A stretch of 64,000 bases of DNA from Granulicella mallensis MP5ACTX8 (GCF_000178955.2 NC_016631.1:3410001-3474000), one strand, 5' to 3'; positions 13,952-24,087 are shown, numbered from the stretch's first letter. Made by a program: numbers and translations. Notes: a model not told the origin generated them from the sequence alone.

Positions 13952-16762
13952 ATGAAGCTAGTCGCGTCTCTCGCCACCGCACTCTGTCTCCTGACGGCTG
14001 CAATCGTACAGTCCTCGAGTCAGACACCAGCCTTCAACGACCCCGCCAACCTTCGCGGTGAACGTGTCTCCCCGCGCGATGGCCGCGAGCTGCCTGTCGA
14101 CCAGGGCGCGCGCGGCCTGGAGCAGCTACTCCGCAGACTGAATACCCGCGCCTCACTGATGCTGATCGTCGCGCACCCCGATGACGAAGATGGCGGCATG
14201 CTCACGTTCTACTCGCGCGGCATGGGCGCCCGTGTCGCCATGCTCACGCTAAATCGCGGCGAGGGCGGACAGAATGCCATGACCGGCGACTTCGAGGACG
14301 CGCTCGGCCTGTTGCGCACGCAGGAGCTGCTGAGCGCAGACCGTTACTTCGGCGTCAACCAGATGTTCGGCACCGAAGTCGACTTCGGCTTTTCAAAGAC
14401 CAAGGAAGAGACCTTCGCCAAGTGGACGCACGAACGCGTGCTATACGACGCCGTACGCGCCGTGCGCCTGTACCGCCCGCTGGTGGTCGCGAGCGTCTTC
14501 ATCGGCGGCGTCACCGACGGCCACGGCCACCACCAGGTCTCGGGCGAGATCACGCAGGAGGTCTTCAAAGCCGCCGCCGACCCGAAGGTCTTTCCCGACC
14601 AGATTGCAGAAGGCCTGTTGCCCTGGGCTCCGCTGAAGGTCTATGCCCGCGTCCCCATGCAGGCCATTACCTCCCAGGGCCTCTTCGACTACGCAACAGG
14701 CCAATACGCCCCCGCACGCTTCACCAACTACGTCACGGGCGAGGTCACTACGACCACCCCCTCGGCGGATGTCGTAGTGCACGAGGGTAACAAGGACAAG
14801 CTCCTCGAAGACAAAAGCTACGTTCAGTTCGCGCGCATCGGACTCGGCCTGCAGAAGTCCCAGATTGGAAACGGCATGCGCATGCCTCCGGCAGGCGTGT
14901 TCGACATCGGCTACCATCGCTACGGCTCACGGCTCGATGCGGCCCACCAGAAGGCCCACGAAGACAGCTTCTTCGACGGCATCGACATCAGCATCGAAGG
15001 CATCGCGTCACTGGCTCCCGGCGCCCCTCCCCTGCTTCGGTCAGGGCTCGCGAAGCTTAGCGCCAGCATAGCGTTCGCCACCTCCCGCTTCGATGCCGCA
15101 AACCCCAGCGCCATCGCTCCACAACTGGCAGACGCATTGCAGCAGGACGACACCCTCCTCTCCACCCTCGAAGCGGCTTCCTTTGGGAATGCCGATGAGA
15201 AAGCCAGCGTGCTGCATGAGCTGCGGGTCAAACGTGTTCAGATCAACGATGCCCTGACGATCGCACTGGGGCTCACACTCGACGCCACCACCAGTGGCGC
15301 AGACCAGACCGCAGGCTCCGCTGTTGTCGTCCTCTCCAAGTTGAGCACGACAGTCTCCACGGACCCACTGTCTGTCACGCGGGAATGGCTTCGGAGCGGA
15401 GATTCCTCCTCATCCCATGCCTCGACCCAGCCTGAACAGAGAGAGCAATCGGAGAGATTATTCTCAAGCACAACAGACGATGTCCTTCCCGATGTTCCGG
15501 GCCATGAGAGCATTCCCGACCTCACCCTCGACCGCCCCGTCACCCGTTCGCTGCACGCCACGCCTCGCGACACAACGTCTCCCACACGCCCCTACTTCTT
15601 TCGAGACTCCATCGAGACCCCGGTCTACAGTCTTCACAACCCGACACTTCGCAATGCCCCTACAGACCCACCAGCACTGACTGCCTGGGCGACCGTCAGT
15701 TTTCGCGGTGCAGCCGTTCAGCTAGGCCGTATCGTCCACGATGGCTCGCAACCGCTGAACCTGGTCCCTGCCTACAGTCTCTCGCTCTCAGCCCATGCAC
15801 AGGTGGTCCCGCACGCTGAGTCAAAGGTCGCACTTACGGCCTCCCTGTCCGCCTCCTCTGCCCCGCAGAAGGCGATGACCCTGCCCGTATCTATTGGCAA
15901 TCATCTCCTGCACGCGCAAATCGCACAGGTGTCCGTCCCAGGACAGGCTGACTTTCACTTCGTTCTCTCTTCCGCAATGCCTGACAGCACCACTCTCGAT
16001 GCTGCCGTCACGTCCGCGGGAGTCAAGTACAGCGAAGGCTATCGCACGATAGGCTATGGGGATCTCCCACGAACTAACTACTTCACCCCTGCGTCCGACC
16101 GGCTCGTCCCAGTCGATCTCAAGCTCCCGGCACACCGCCGCATTGCCTATTTGCCCGGCACCGGCGACGATGTTCCCGAGGCCCTCACTTCAATCGGACT
16201 CAAACCAGAAATGCTCGCCGTCTCCGATCTCACCGCCGACAGGCTCAAAGACTTCGACACCGTCATTCTTGGCGTTCGAACCTACAACGCTCATCCTGAC
16301 CTGCATGGCGCCCCGACCCAGGTCTTGCTCGACTTCGCCCGCAACGGCGGCAACGTCATCGTGCAGTACCAGACGTACGAGTTCACGGAATCCGATGCGC
16401 CCTATCCGCTCACGCTTGACGGTAGCGCGGAGAAGGTCATCGATGAGACAGCCCTTGTCCGGCTTCTCGACGCAAGAGCCCCATTGCTTACGACTCCCAA
16501 TCGCATCGAATCAGCCGACTTCGATCACTGGATCGAAGAACGTGGCCATGGATTTCTCGAGAGCTGGGACAAGCACTATACCGCGGTGACCGAAACCCAT
16601 GACCCAGGGCAAGAACCTCAACGCGGCGGGTTAGTGACGGCGCAACTGGGGAAAGGCCATTGGACCTACTGTGCTTTCGCACTCTACCGCCAACTGCCCG
16701 AAGCAGTTCCCGGCAGCTATCGCCTGTTCGCCAATATGCTTGGCCTTGCAGATCAACAGTAG
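13952..16762 (+). CDS. Large secreted PIG-L deacetylase
   Basis: 936 residues with a signal peptide (MKLVASLATALCLLTAAIVQ). The PIG-L domain covers about residues 55-330, with AHPDDE at 74-79 and DGHGHHQ later as zinc and base residues. The central 400 residues look beta-rich and carry several proline- and threonine-rich linkers. The C-terminal part (from about LPGTGDDVPEALTSIGL) resembles a class I glutamine-amidotransferase-like or ThuA-like fold: FDTVILGVRTYNAHPDL, then GGNVIVQYQTYEF. Such exported two-domain proteins are common in Acidobacteria and Bacteroidetes. A role on surface or scavenged amino sugars is inference. Confidence 0.85.
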   Translation: MKLVASLATALCLLTAAIVQSSSQTPAFNDPANLRGERVSPRDGRELPVDQGARGLEQLLRRLNTRASLMLIVAHPDDEDGGMLTFYSRGMGARVAMLTLNRGEGGQNAMTGDFEDALGLLRTQELLSADRYFGVNQMFGTEVDFGFSKTKEETFAKWTHERVLYDAVRAVRLYRPLVVASVFIGGVTDGHGHHQVSGEITQEVFKAAADPKVFPDQIAEGLLPWAPLKVYARVPMQAITSQGLFDYATGQYAPARFTNYVTGEVTTTTPSADVVVHEGNKDKLLEDKSYVQFARIGLGLQKSQIGNGMRMPPAGVFDIGYHRYGSRLDAAHQKAHEDSFFDGIDISIEGIASLAPGAPPLLRSGLAKLSASIAFATSRFDAANPSAIAPQLADALQQDDTLLSTLEAASFGNADEKASVLHELRVKRVQINDALTIALGLTLDATTSGADQTAGSAVVVLSKLSTTVSTDPLSVTREWLRSGDSSSSHASTQPEQREQSERLFSSTTDDVLPDVPGHESIPDLTLDRPVTRSLHATPRDTTSPTRPYFFRDSIETPVYSLHNPTLRNAPTDPPALTAWATVSFRGAAVQLGRIVHDGSQPLNLVPAYSLSLSAHAQVVPHAESKVALTASLSASSAPQKAMTLPVSIGNHLLHAQIAQVSVPGQADFHFVLSSAMPDSTTLDAAVTSAGVKYSEGYRTIGYGDLPRTNYFTPASDRLVPVDLKLPAHRRIAYLPGTGDDVPEALTSIGLKPEMLAVSDLTADRLKDFDTVILGVRTYNAHPDLHGAPTQVLLDFARNGGNVIVQYQTYEFTESDAPYPLTLDGSAEKVIDETALVRLLDARAPLLTTPNRIESADFDHWIEERGHGFLESWDKHYTAVTETHDPGQEPQRGGLVTAQLGKGHWTYCAFALYRQLPEAVPGSYRLFANMLGLADQQ

Positions 16763-16765
16763 TTC

Positions 16766-16830
16766 TCTGCCTTTGCTTTTCTGATTGTCATTCCGAGCGT
16801 AGTGAGGAACCTGCTTCCTCCCGCTCTTCG
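16766..16830. repeat. Intergenic repeat, second family
   Basis: TTGCTTTTCTGATTGTCATT and the following CCGAGCGTAGTGAGGAACC recur with small changes at about 24170-24238 downstream of smc. Both are followed by TGCTTCCTCCCG. A shortened version (TGTCATTCCCGAAGGGAATC) is at about 24129-24150. The copies lie just after gene ends and look like dispersed intergenic repeats. Confidence 0.6.
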
Positions 16831-16881
16831 GTCGAACGGCCAGAGAGATTGGCCGGAAACTGGGTCTGGCAAAGAGCAAAC

Positions 16882-16909
16882 AAAACGGCCTCCTTTCCAG
16901 GAGGCCGTT
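16882..16909 (-). terminator. Intrinsic terminator of the first TPR-like gene
   Basis: AACGGCCTCC (16884-16893) pairs with GGAGGCCGTT (16900-16909) across a 6-base loop. Read on the minus strand, the stem is followed by TTTGTTTG. It lies 18 bp after the stop of the gene at 16928. A near-identical copy follows the paralogue. Confidence 0.85.
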
Positions 16910-16927
16910 CAGCGTACGAACCACAGT

Positions 16928-18241
16928 TTAGTGGTGCGTCGTATGGTGGACAGGAGCCTTAGCAGGCGCCTTCTTGGGAACAACAGCTGCGTCTGACATC
17001 GTGATCAGCAGCGGCGATTGCGTGTAGGAAGCATAGGTTCCAGTCAGCGTGATCTTGTCGCCAACCGCAGGCACCGTCTTCAGAGGTGTTGCAAAGTTGA
17101 AGGCGAAATCAGCCGTCTTGCTCTGCACCGCATCGTCCGATACCGACACCTGCAACTGGTCGGCAGTCGCAGCAACCACAATCGTATCCGGGAACTGGGT
17201 TGACTTGCCCTTCACGGTGCCGAAGACCTTGTCTGCATCTTCCGGCTTGCCGTACTGGAGCACAAACTCCTTGTCGCTGATCGCCAGAGTCGCCAGATCA
17301 GGCGTCGTGGCAATCAGGTTCGCTACAAGATCCGCAGGCTTGGGAGCAGGCGTAATCGTTGTTCCCAAATCCGCCGGAGGCGTCAGGCTGGTCTTCACCA
17401 AGGCCTGCAGCTTGTCATAGCCGTCTTCTTTGCCGTGGTACTTTTTGTAGCAGTACGTCGCTGTCGGCTGGATCTGCGGTGCAAAGGTGCCCGCAAACGC
17501 AGCGGCACGCGTCGCGTACCAGGCGCAGTTCAGGTAATCCGGCGGTGTCGAGTTCATGTAAGACGTCGCCAGGAAGAATACATCCTGCAGCACGGGGCCA
17601 GGGGTCTGCGTCGCGTCCTGAGCGCCAGTGATCTCGGTATTGATCGCCGTGATCGCGTCCGCATAGTCCTTCTTGGACATGTCATCATCGGCGATCGCGC
17701 TTTCAAAGGTAACTGTCGCCTGCGACTTCAGCTTCTGGAAGTCGGCATCCGCCATATTTTGCGGCTTGGTGGCAGTCAGCCCCGTCTGGGCAAAACCAGC
17801 AGCCTTGTCGAGTGCAGCGGTCTTCGCTGCCGGATCGGTCAAAGCATCCGCCGCCGTCCGGCGCAGATAGGTTTCGAAGGTCAAAGCCGGAAGATTACTC
17901 GGATCGACCTGCAGCAGACGATCGGCGGCATCCAGCGTCTTCACCGGATCGTTGGTTCCGCTGTAAGCAAACATCAACTTCTGAAGCACATCCTGCTTTA
18001 CGGCAGAGTTCGGATAGGCCTTCAGATAGGCCTCAAACCCGGCTGCTTTAGCGGCTGGGGTGGCTGCGGTGTCGGCATCGTTGTAAGCCTTGTACTCATC
18101 TGCCGACATCTGGACCTGTCCACCAGCCTGGCCTGCAGCAGGGGCAGGAGTGGCGGCTGGAGCGTCCTGCGCAAAGCAGGGCTGTATCACGGTTGCTGCG
18201 CCGGCTACTGCCAGCAAAGAAGCAAGTACGACCTTCTTCAT
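16928..18241 (-). CDS. Secreted TPR-like protein, tandem copy 1
   Basis: 437 residues from MKKVVLASLLAVAGAA, with GAGGGAG 8 bp upstream. The signal peptide ends near CFAQDAPA. The N-terminal two thirds are helical with TPR-like spacing (AAGFEAYLKAYPNSAVKQ; AADRLLQVDPSNLPAL). A C-terminal beta domain of about 120 residues contains FNFATPLKTVPAVGDKITLT and may be an OB-like fold. The tail is histidine-rich (VHHTTHH). It is paralogous to the gene at 18467 and almost identical over the C-terminal half. No function is known. Confidence 0.8.
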   Translation of the reverse strand: MKKVVLASLLAVAGAATVIQPCFAQDAPAATPAPAAGQAGGQVQMSADEYKAYNDADTAATPAAKAAGFEAYLKAYPNSAVKQDVLQKLMFAYSGTNDPVKTLDAADRLLQVDPSNLPALTFETYLRRTAADALTDPAAKTAALDKAAGFAQTGLTATKPQNMADADFQKLKSQATVTFESAIADDDMSKKDYADAITAINTEITGAQDATQTPGPVLQDVFFLATSYMNSTPPDYLNCAWYATRAAAFAGTFAPQIQPTATYCYKKYHGKEDGYDKLQALVKTSLTPPADLGTTITPAPKPADLVANLIATTPDLATLAISDKEFVLQYGKPEDADKVFGTVKGKSTQFPDTIVVAATADQLQVSVSDDAVQSKTADFAFNFATPLKTVPAVGDKITLTGTYASYTQSPLLITMSDAAVVPKKAPAKAPVHHTTHH

Positions 18242-18349
18242 AGAAAACTCCCTCAGTAAGCTCATCTTTACGATTCGTTTGATAAGACGCGGGTTGCGCC
18301 GTTAGACCGCGCCCCCAGGAATATTTGGAGCTTACGGTGGATGATGCGG

Positions 18350-18378
18350 ATTATAGAAATGCACACGCCCTTACACAA
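18350..18378 (-). promoter_or_regulatory. Promoter of TPR-like copy 1
   Basis: On the minus strand a perfect -10 TATAAT (18350-18355) lies 17 bp from a -35-like TTGTGT (18373-18378). It is about 110 bp upstream of the start at 18241. The same arrangement is conserved in the second copy. Confidence 0.6.
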
Positions 18379-18420
18379 GCTGCGGTTGCCTACTCCGCAA
18401 AGATAATGCCAACGTACAAC

Positions 18421-18448
18421 AAAACGGCCTCCCTTCCAGGAGGCCGTT
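18421..18448 (-). terminator. Intrinsic terminator of the second TPR-like gene
   Basis: AACGGCCTCC (18423-18432) pairs with GGAGGCCGTT (18439-18448). On the minus strand the stem runs into TTGTTG. It duplicates the terminator at 16882, showing that the tandem duplication included it. Confidence 0.82.
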
Positions 18449-18466
18449 CAGTGTGCGAACCACAGT

Positions 18467-19777
18467 TTAGTGGTGGGTTGTATGGTGGACAGGAGCCTTG
18501 GCAGGCGCCTTCTTGGGAACAACAGCTGCGTCTGACATCGTGATCAGCAGCGGCGATTGCGTGTAGGAAGCATAGGTTCCAGTCAGCGTGATCTTGTCGC
18601 CAACCGCAGGCACCGTCTTCAGAGGTGTTGCAAAGTTGAAGGCGAAATCAGCTGTCTTGCTCTGCACCGCATCATCAGATACCGAGACCTGCAACTGGTC
18701 GGCAGTCGCAGCAACTACAACGGTGTCCGGGAACTGGGTCGACTTGCCCTTCACGGTGCCGAACACCTTGTCTGCATCTTCCGGCTTACCGTACTGGAGC
18801 ACGAACTCCTTGTCGCTGATCGCCAGAGTCGCCAGATCAGGCGTCGTGGCAATCAGGTTCGCCACCAGATCCGCGGGCTTGGGAGCAGGCGTAATCGTTG
18901 TTGCCAGATCAGCAGGTGGCGTCAGGCTGGTCTTCACCAGCGCCTGCAGCTTGTCATAGCCCTCCTCTTTGCCGTGGTACTTCTTGTAGCAGTAGGTCGC
19001 TGTCGGCTGGATTGCCGATGCATACTGTCCCGCAAACGCTGCGGCACGCGTCGCATACCAGGCGCAGTTCAGGTAATCCGGCGGGGTCGAGTTCATGTAA
19101 GACGTCGCCAGGAAAAACACATCCTGCAGCACAGGACCAGGGGTCTGCGTTGCATCTGCCGGGGCGCCAGTGATCTCGGTCTTAAACGTCGTGATCGCGC
19201 CCGCATAGTCCTTCTTGGAGATATCGTCATCGGCGATGACGCTTTCAAAAACTGGCGTCGCCTGCGACTTCAACTTTTGAAAGTCGGCATCCGGCATATT
19301 TTGCGGCTTGGCAGCAGTCAGGCCCGTCTGAGCAAAGCCGGCAGCCTTGTCGAGTCCAGCGGTCTTCGCTGCCGGATCGGCTAAAGCATCCGCTGCGTTC
19401 CGGCGTAGAAACGCCTCAACGTACAGCGCCGTGAGATTGCTGGGATCGACCTGCAACAGACGATCAGCGGCATCCAGCGTCTTCACCGGATCGTTGGTCC
19501 CCTGATACGCAAACATCAACTTCTGCAGCGCATCCTGCTTTACGGCAGAGTTCGGATAGGCCTTCAGATAGGCCTCAAACCCGGCTGCTTTAGCGGCTGG
19601 TGTGGTTGCTGTATCGGCATCGTTGTAAACCTTGTACTCATCTGCCGACATCTGGACCTGTCCGCCAGTCTGGCCTGCAGCTGGAGCAGCGGCTGGGGCA
19701 TCCTGAGCAAAGCAGGGTTGCATCATGGTTGCAGCGCCGGCTACTGCCAGCAGAGAAGCAAGTACGACCTTCTTCAT
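18467..19777 (-). CDS. Secreted TPR-like protein, tandem copy 2
   Basis: 436 residues from MKKVVLASLLAVAGAA; GAGGAG lies 8 bp upstream. Signal peptide, TPR-like helical part and C-terminal beta domain match copy 1. Differences are scattered in the N-terminal half (for example LTALYVEAFLRRNAADAL here against LPALTFETYLRRTAADAL). From the YCYKKYHGKE region to the end only a few residues differ. The frame is open 20 codons further upstream, but that part overlaps the promoter-proximal leader and lacks a ribosome-binding site. Confidence 0.8.
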   Translation of the reverse strand: MKKVVLASLLAVAGAATMMQPCFAQDAPAAAPAAGQTGGQVQMSADEYKVYNDADTATTPAAKAAGFEAYLKAYPNSAVKQDALQKLMFAYQGTNDPVKTLDAADRLLQVDPSNLTALYVEAFLRRNAADALADPAAKTAGLDKAAGFAQTGLTAAKPQNMPDADFQKLKSQATPVFESVIADDDISKKDYAGAITTFKTEITGAPADATQTPGPVLQDVFFLATSYMNSTPPDYLNCAWYATRAAAFAGQYASAIQPTATYCYKKYHGKEEGYDKLQALVKTSLTPPADLATTITPAPKPADLVANLIATTPDLATLAISDKEFVLQYGKPEDADKVFGTVKGKSTQFPDTVVVAATADQLQVSVSDDAVQSKTADFAFNFATPLKTVPAVGDKITLTGTYASYTQSPLLITMSDAAVVPKKAPAKAPVHHTTHH

Positions 19778-19885
19778 AGAAAAACTCCTCGGTAAGCCCA
19801 TCTTTACGATTCGATTGATAAGACGCGGTTGCGCCATTGAAACCGCGTCCCCAGGAATATCCGGAGCTTACGGTGGATGATGCGG

Positions 19886-19914
19886 ATTATAGAAATGCAC
19901 GTGCCCTGACGCAA
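19886..19914 (-). promoter_or_regulatory. Promoter of TPR-like copy 2
   Basis: A -10 TATAAT (19886-19891) and a -35-like TTGCGT (19909-19914) are separated by 17 bp on the minus strand. The surrounding 60 bp match the promoter of copy 1. From here to smc (19915-20186) I see no gene; the stretch should hold the smc promoter. Confidence 0.6.
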
Positions 19915-20186
19915 GCCAATCCCCGAATGCCTCGGAAAAAGGTACTTCTTCACTCTATAGAACCAGCACCTGTAATACGAATCATCCCGATTGTCCGGCA
20001 GCGCTATTTTGCACCTTAAGCACTACATAACGGGATAACGGACTCCTTATCCACAATATCTCGTCTCAGGCGTATTGATTCGGCAGGTTTCGCCGCATAC
20101 GATTCGACAAGCAGCCCAATCGCCGCACTGTTCCTGGTTGCTTAAATTTCGTGTACTTTTGACGTCCTTCGTAGGAGTTACCGCCC

Positions 20187-23100
20187 GTGCTCAAGCTGAA
20201 AAAAGTTCAGATCCTCGGATTCAAGTCGTTCTGTGATCGCACGGAAGTGCAACTCACCGGCCAGGGCATCGCAGCCATCGTCGGCCCCAACGGCTGCGGC
20301 AAATCCAACATCTCGGACGCTATTACCTGGGTACTCGGCGAACAGTCCGCAAAGTCTCTGCGCGGCATCAAGATGGAAGACGTCATCTTCGCCGGAACCC
20401 GTGACCGCAAGCCCACCGGCATGGCCGAGGTCTCGCTTACGCTGGTCGACCCCGAAGTCTACGACGGCGCAACACTGGCCGAAGGCGAAGCCGAAGTCTT
20501 CAGCGACGGCCCTACCCTCGTTCCCATGCCCGCTGGCGATTGGGATGAGTCTGCTCTGCGCGAACAGATCGCGCAGGAGACCGAAGACGCCGTCGCCGAG
20601 GCCCAACCCGGCACCACCTACGAAGCCGAAGCCCCGGTAGCCAAGAAGACCGAAGGCGCGAAAGCAGAGGCCACCCAGGGAGAGCCTTCGAACAACGTCG
20701 TGCTCAAGATTCGCCGCCGCAAGTTCGGCCGCGCTCCCATCCGCGCCGGTGAGATCACCGTCACACGCCGCCTGTTCCGCACCGGCGACTCCGAGTACCT
20801 GCTCAACGGCAAGATCTGCCGCCTGAGCGATATCAAGGACATCTTCATGGGCACTGGTCTCGGCGGCGAAAGCTACGCCATGATCGGTCAGGAGCGCATC
20901 GGCCAGATCCTCTCCTCCAAGCCGCTGGATCGTCGCGGCATCATCGAAGAGGCTGCCGGCATCACCCGCTTCAAGACCAAGAAGCGTCTCGCCGAGCTAC
21001 GCCTCGAGAGTGCCAAGCAAAACCTCTCTCGCGTGAACGACATCTTCGAAGAGGTCACGCGTCAGATGGCCGTGCTGAAGCGCCAGGCCGCCAAGGCAGA
21101 GCGTTACGGCGCGCTGCGTGACGAACTGCGCGGCAAGCTGCGCGTCGTCCTGGCGAGCCGCCTGACACAGATGGACGCCGAGCAGTCCGCCACCGCAACC
21201 GAGATTGCGCGCCTCGCTGGTTTGATCGACACCCAGGCGGCGGAACTCGAAACCATGGATTCCGAGCACTCAGTCGGCGTCGCTCGCGGCTATGAACTGG
21301 ACAGCCAGATTCGCGAAGCCGGTTCACGCGCCAACCAGAGCGCGGTCGAGCTCGAACGCATCACCGCCCGCTCGGCCTCCAACGCCGACCGCATCTCCGA
21401 CCTGGCCCAGAGGATCACCTCCGGCAACGACGATCTCGAACAGGCGCGCGCGCAGATGGCCTCGCTCGCCGGAGAGCGCGAGCAGCAGCGCAGCTTCCTC
21501 GAAAATGCGACCTCCGAGTCCACCGCCTCGCGCGATGAGGCCAATGCGCAGCAGGCCCAGGCCCACGAGGCCACACGCAACGTGCTCGCCACCGAGGCCC
21601 TGACCGAAAACCAGCGCCGCAGCGCCATGCAGGTCATGCAGCGTGCGAACCAGTCGCGCAACGAACAGGCCCAGGCGGAAGCCGCTCTGGCCGGTCTCGA
21701 GAACGAAAGCGAGCGGCTCGTCGGAGAGTCGGAAGCAGCACGCGCCGAGCTGGAAGCCCTAAGCTCCCAGCGCAACCAGATCAAGATGTCGTTCGAAGGC
21801 GTCACAGAGCGCCTCAAGAAACTTGAAGCGGATATCGTAGAGCTTCGCCACACCCTGGAAGCCCGCCGCATGGAGGAGACGCAATCGCGCCGCCGCGGCG
21901 ACGAGCTGCGCGCCGAGATGGCGACGCTCATGGGACGCCGCGGTTCGCTCGAAGCGCTGATCCGCGAACACAGCTACTCCACCGACACCGTGCGCAACAT
22001 CTTCCGCGCCAACGCCAAGCGCGATCAGACGGGCGGCCTCGTACCCGTCGGCACGCTCGCAGACTTCCTGGAGGTCGACGGCCAGTACGAGAACGTCGTC
22101 GACGAGTTCCTGCGCGATGAGTTGAACTACATCGTCGTCAAGAGCTGGGACGCCGCCGACGAAGGCGTTCGCATGCTGCAGTCCGACGTCGCTGGCCGCG
22201 CAACGTTCCTCGTTCATCCCAACGATGCCCAGGCCAACTTCCCCCTCGCCGAAGGCATGCTCAGCAAGGCACTCACGGAGAACTCCGGCGTCGTTCCCTT
22301 GCGTGACTGCATTCGCGTGCTCGACGGCTTCGGCCGCTCGCTCGAAGTCATCCTCCCCAAGCTGCGCGAGGGCTTCGTCGCCCCCGACAGTGCAACTGCC
22401 CGCTCACTGGCACTCTCCAACCCGCAGGCATTCTTCCTCTCGCCCACCGGCGAGACCTTCCATAACGTCACCGTCACCGGAGGCCGTCCGCGCGCCCAGG
22501 GCCCACTCGCCCTCAAGCGCGAACTGGCGGAAGTACAGGCCAAGCTCGAAGGCGTAGAAGCCGAGCTCGCTAGCAATGAACAGGCCACGCTTGCACTGAC
22601 ACGCGAGATCGCCGAGTCGACCAGTGTGCTCGACTCCAAGAACCACGAGCGCCGCGATGCGGAGCGCGAGAGCGCCAACTCCGGCGCTGCCCTGCGCCAG
22701 ATGGAAGGCGAGACGGCTCGCATCGAACGCCGGTTGCAGGAGTGGCAGCTCGCCGCAGGACGTAACCAGGACACCCGCCAGCAGAAGCAGGACCTGATCG
22801 CCCGCAAGCAGGAAGAGACAGCGAGCTTCGAAGCCGATCGCGCCAGGATCGAGCAGCAGATCGCCGAACTTACCGAGAAGATCGCTGCGTTGCGCGCCAA
22901 CCGCGAAGAGCTTCAAGCCGCAGCCAGCGCCGCAGCCGCCTCTCTGGCCGGACTCGAAGAGCGCCGCCGCAACGCCAACGCCAACTTCGAGCAGACCAAT
23001 CGTCTCTACGAAGGACAGGCCCAGCGCATCGCGCAGATCGAGCAGCAGATCACCAGCGCTGCTTCGGAAAAGCAGCGCCGCGAAGAGGAGACGGCTTCCC

Positions 23101-24077
23101 TGTCCATGCAGCATGAAGGCCTCACCGAGACGCGTGCCCAGGCACTCGCCGAAGTGGAGACCCTTACAGCCGAAGCCAGCGGGCTGCGCGTCGCGATGAC
23201 AGAGTTAGATTCCCGTCTGCGCACCCTGCGCCACGAGACCGAGGCCTTGCGCGAGCAGCGTGCACAGCTCTCGGCACGCGCCGCCAAGCTCACCTCCGAT
23301 CTTGAGCATCTCGAAGGCACCTGCATCAACGATCTCTCGGTCGAACCTGCGACCCTGCGCGAGGATGCCACCATCGAGCGCATCGAAGCCGAGGCCCTGC
23401 ACACCGAAGACGAAGCGGCACGCGCCCTCAAGCAGCGCCTCGAAGCCATGGGTCCGGTGAACATGATGGCCCTCGAGGAGTACACCGAGACCTCCGAACG
23501 TCACGGCTTCCTGGAGACGCAACGCAAGGATCTGCTCGACTCCATCGAGAACACGCAGGCCTCCATCAAGGAGATCGACGATGTCTCGCACCTGAAGTTC
23601 GACGAGGCCTTCAAGATCGTCAACGAGAACTTCTCGACCACCTTCACCAAGCTCTTCGGTGGCGGCCAGGCCATGATGAAGCTGACCGACGAGGCGAACT
23701 CCTCCGAGAGCGGCATCGACATCATCGCCTCTCCTCCGGGCAAGAAGCTGCAGAACGTGCTGCTGCTCTCCGGCGGCGAAAAGGCCCTCACCGCCCTGTC
23801 GCTGCTGGTCGGCATCTTCCAGTTCCAGCCCGCGCCCTTCTGCGTGCTCGACGAAGTCGACGCTCCGCTGGACGAGACGAACGTAGGCCGCTTCGCACGG
23901 CTCATCGCGGAGATGTCTGAGACGACACAGTTTGTCGTCATCACCCATTCCAAGCGCACGATGGAGCAGGCCGACGTGATGTACGGCGTAACCATGCAGG
24001 AGCCTGGCGTCTCGAAGATCGTCAGCGTTTCGCTGGGCGGTCGCTCCAAAGGGCGCGAGGCACGCACGGCGGCATAA
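20187..24077 (+). CDS. smc: Chromosome segregation ATPase SMC
   Basis: 1296 residues, about 100 more than usual. Walker A GPNGCGKSN is at residues 33-41. The C-terminal ABC signature LSGGEK is at about 1194-1199 and Walker B CVLDEVD at about 1219-1225. Between them are two long coiled coils around a hinge (about 590-740, region VPVGTLADFLEVDGQYENVV). Unusually, residues about 90-187 of the N-terminal head, between EVSLTLVDPE and EITVTRRLFRTG, hold an acidic low-complexity insert rich in E, A and P. The GTG start follows AGGAG with 11-bp spacing. SMC works with ScpA and ScpB in chromosome compaction; neither is in the window. Confidence 0.95.
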   Translation: MLKLKKVQILGFKSFCDRTEVQLTGQGIAAIVGPNGCGKSNISDAITWVLGEQSAKSLRGIKMEDVIFAGTRDRKPTGMAEVSLTLVDPEVYDGATLAEGEAEVFSDGPTLVPMPAGDWDESALREQIAQETEDAVAEAQPGTTYEAEAPVAKKTEGAKAEATQGEPSNNVVLKIRRRKFGRAPIRAGEITVTRRLFRTGDSEYLLNGKICRLSDIKDIFMGTGLGGESYAMIGQERIGQILSSKPLDRRGIIEEAAGITRFKTKKRLAELRLESAKQNLSRVNDIFEEVTRQMAVLKRQAAKAERYGALRDELRGKLRVVLASRLTQMDAEQSATATEIARLAGLIDTQAAELETMDSEHSVGVARGYELDSQIREAGSRANQSAVELERITARSASNADRISDLAQRITSGNDDLEQARAQMASLAGEREQQRSFLENATSESTASRDEANAQQAQAHEATRNVLATEALTENQRRSAMQVMQRANQSRNEQAQAEAALAGLENESERLVGESEAARAELEALSSQRNQIKMSFEGVTERLKKLEADIVELRHTLEARRMEETQSRRRGDELRAEMATLMGRRGSLEALIREHSYSTDTVRNIFRANAKRDQTGGLVPVGTLADFLEVDGQYENVVDEFLRDELNYIVVKSWDAADEGVRMLQSDVAGRATFLVHPNDAQANFPLAEGMLSKALTENSGVVPLRDCIRVLDGFGRSLEVILPKLREGFVAPDSATARSLALSNPQAFFLSPTGETFHNVTVTGGRPRAQGPLALKRELAEVQAKLEGVEAELASNEQATLALTREIAESTSVLDSKNHERRDAERESANSGAALRQMEGETARIERRLQEWQLAAGRNQDTRQQKQDLIARKQEETASFEADRARIEQQIAELTEKIAALRANREELQAAASAAAASLAGLEERRRNANANFEQTNRLYEGQAQRIAQIEQQITSAASEKQRREEETASLSMQHEGLTETRAQALAEVETLTAEASGLRVAMTELDSRLRTLRHETEALREQRAQLSARAAKLTSDLEHLEGTCINDLSVEPATLREDATIERIEAEALHTEDEAARALKQRLEAMGPVNMMALEEYTETSERHGFLETQRKDLLDSIENTQASIKEIDDVSHLKFDEAFKIVNENFSTTFTKLFGGGQAMMKLTDEANSSESGIDIIASPPGKKLQNVLLLSGGEKALTALSLLVGIFQFQPAPFCVLDEVDAPLDETNVGRFARLIAEMSETTQFVVITHSKRTMEQADVMYGVTMQEPGVSKIVSVSLGGRSKGREARTAA

Positions 24078-24087
24078 GTAACGAAAG

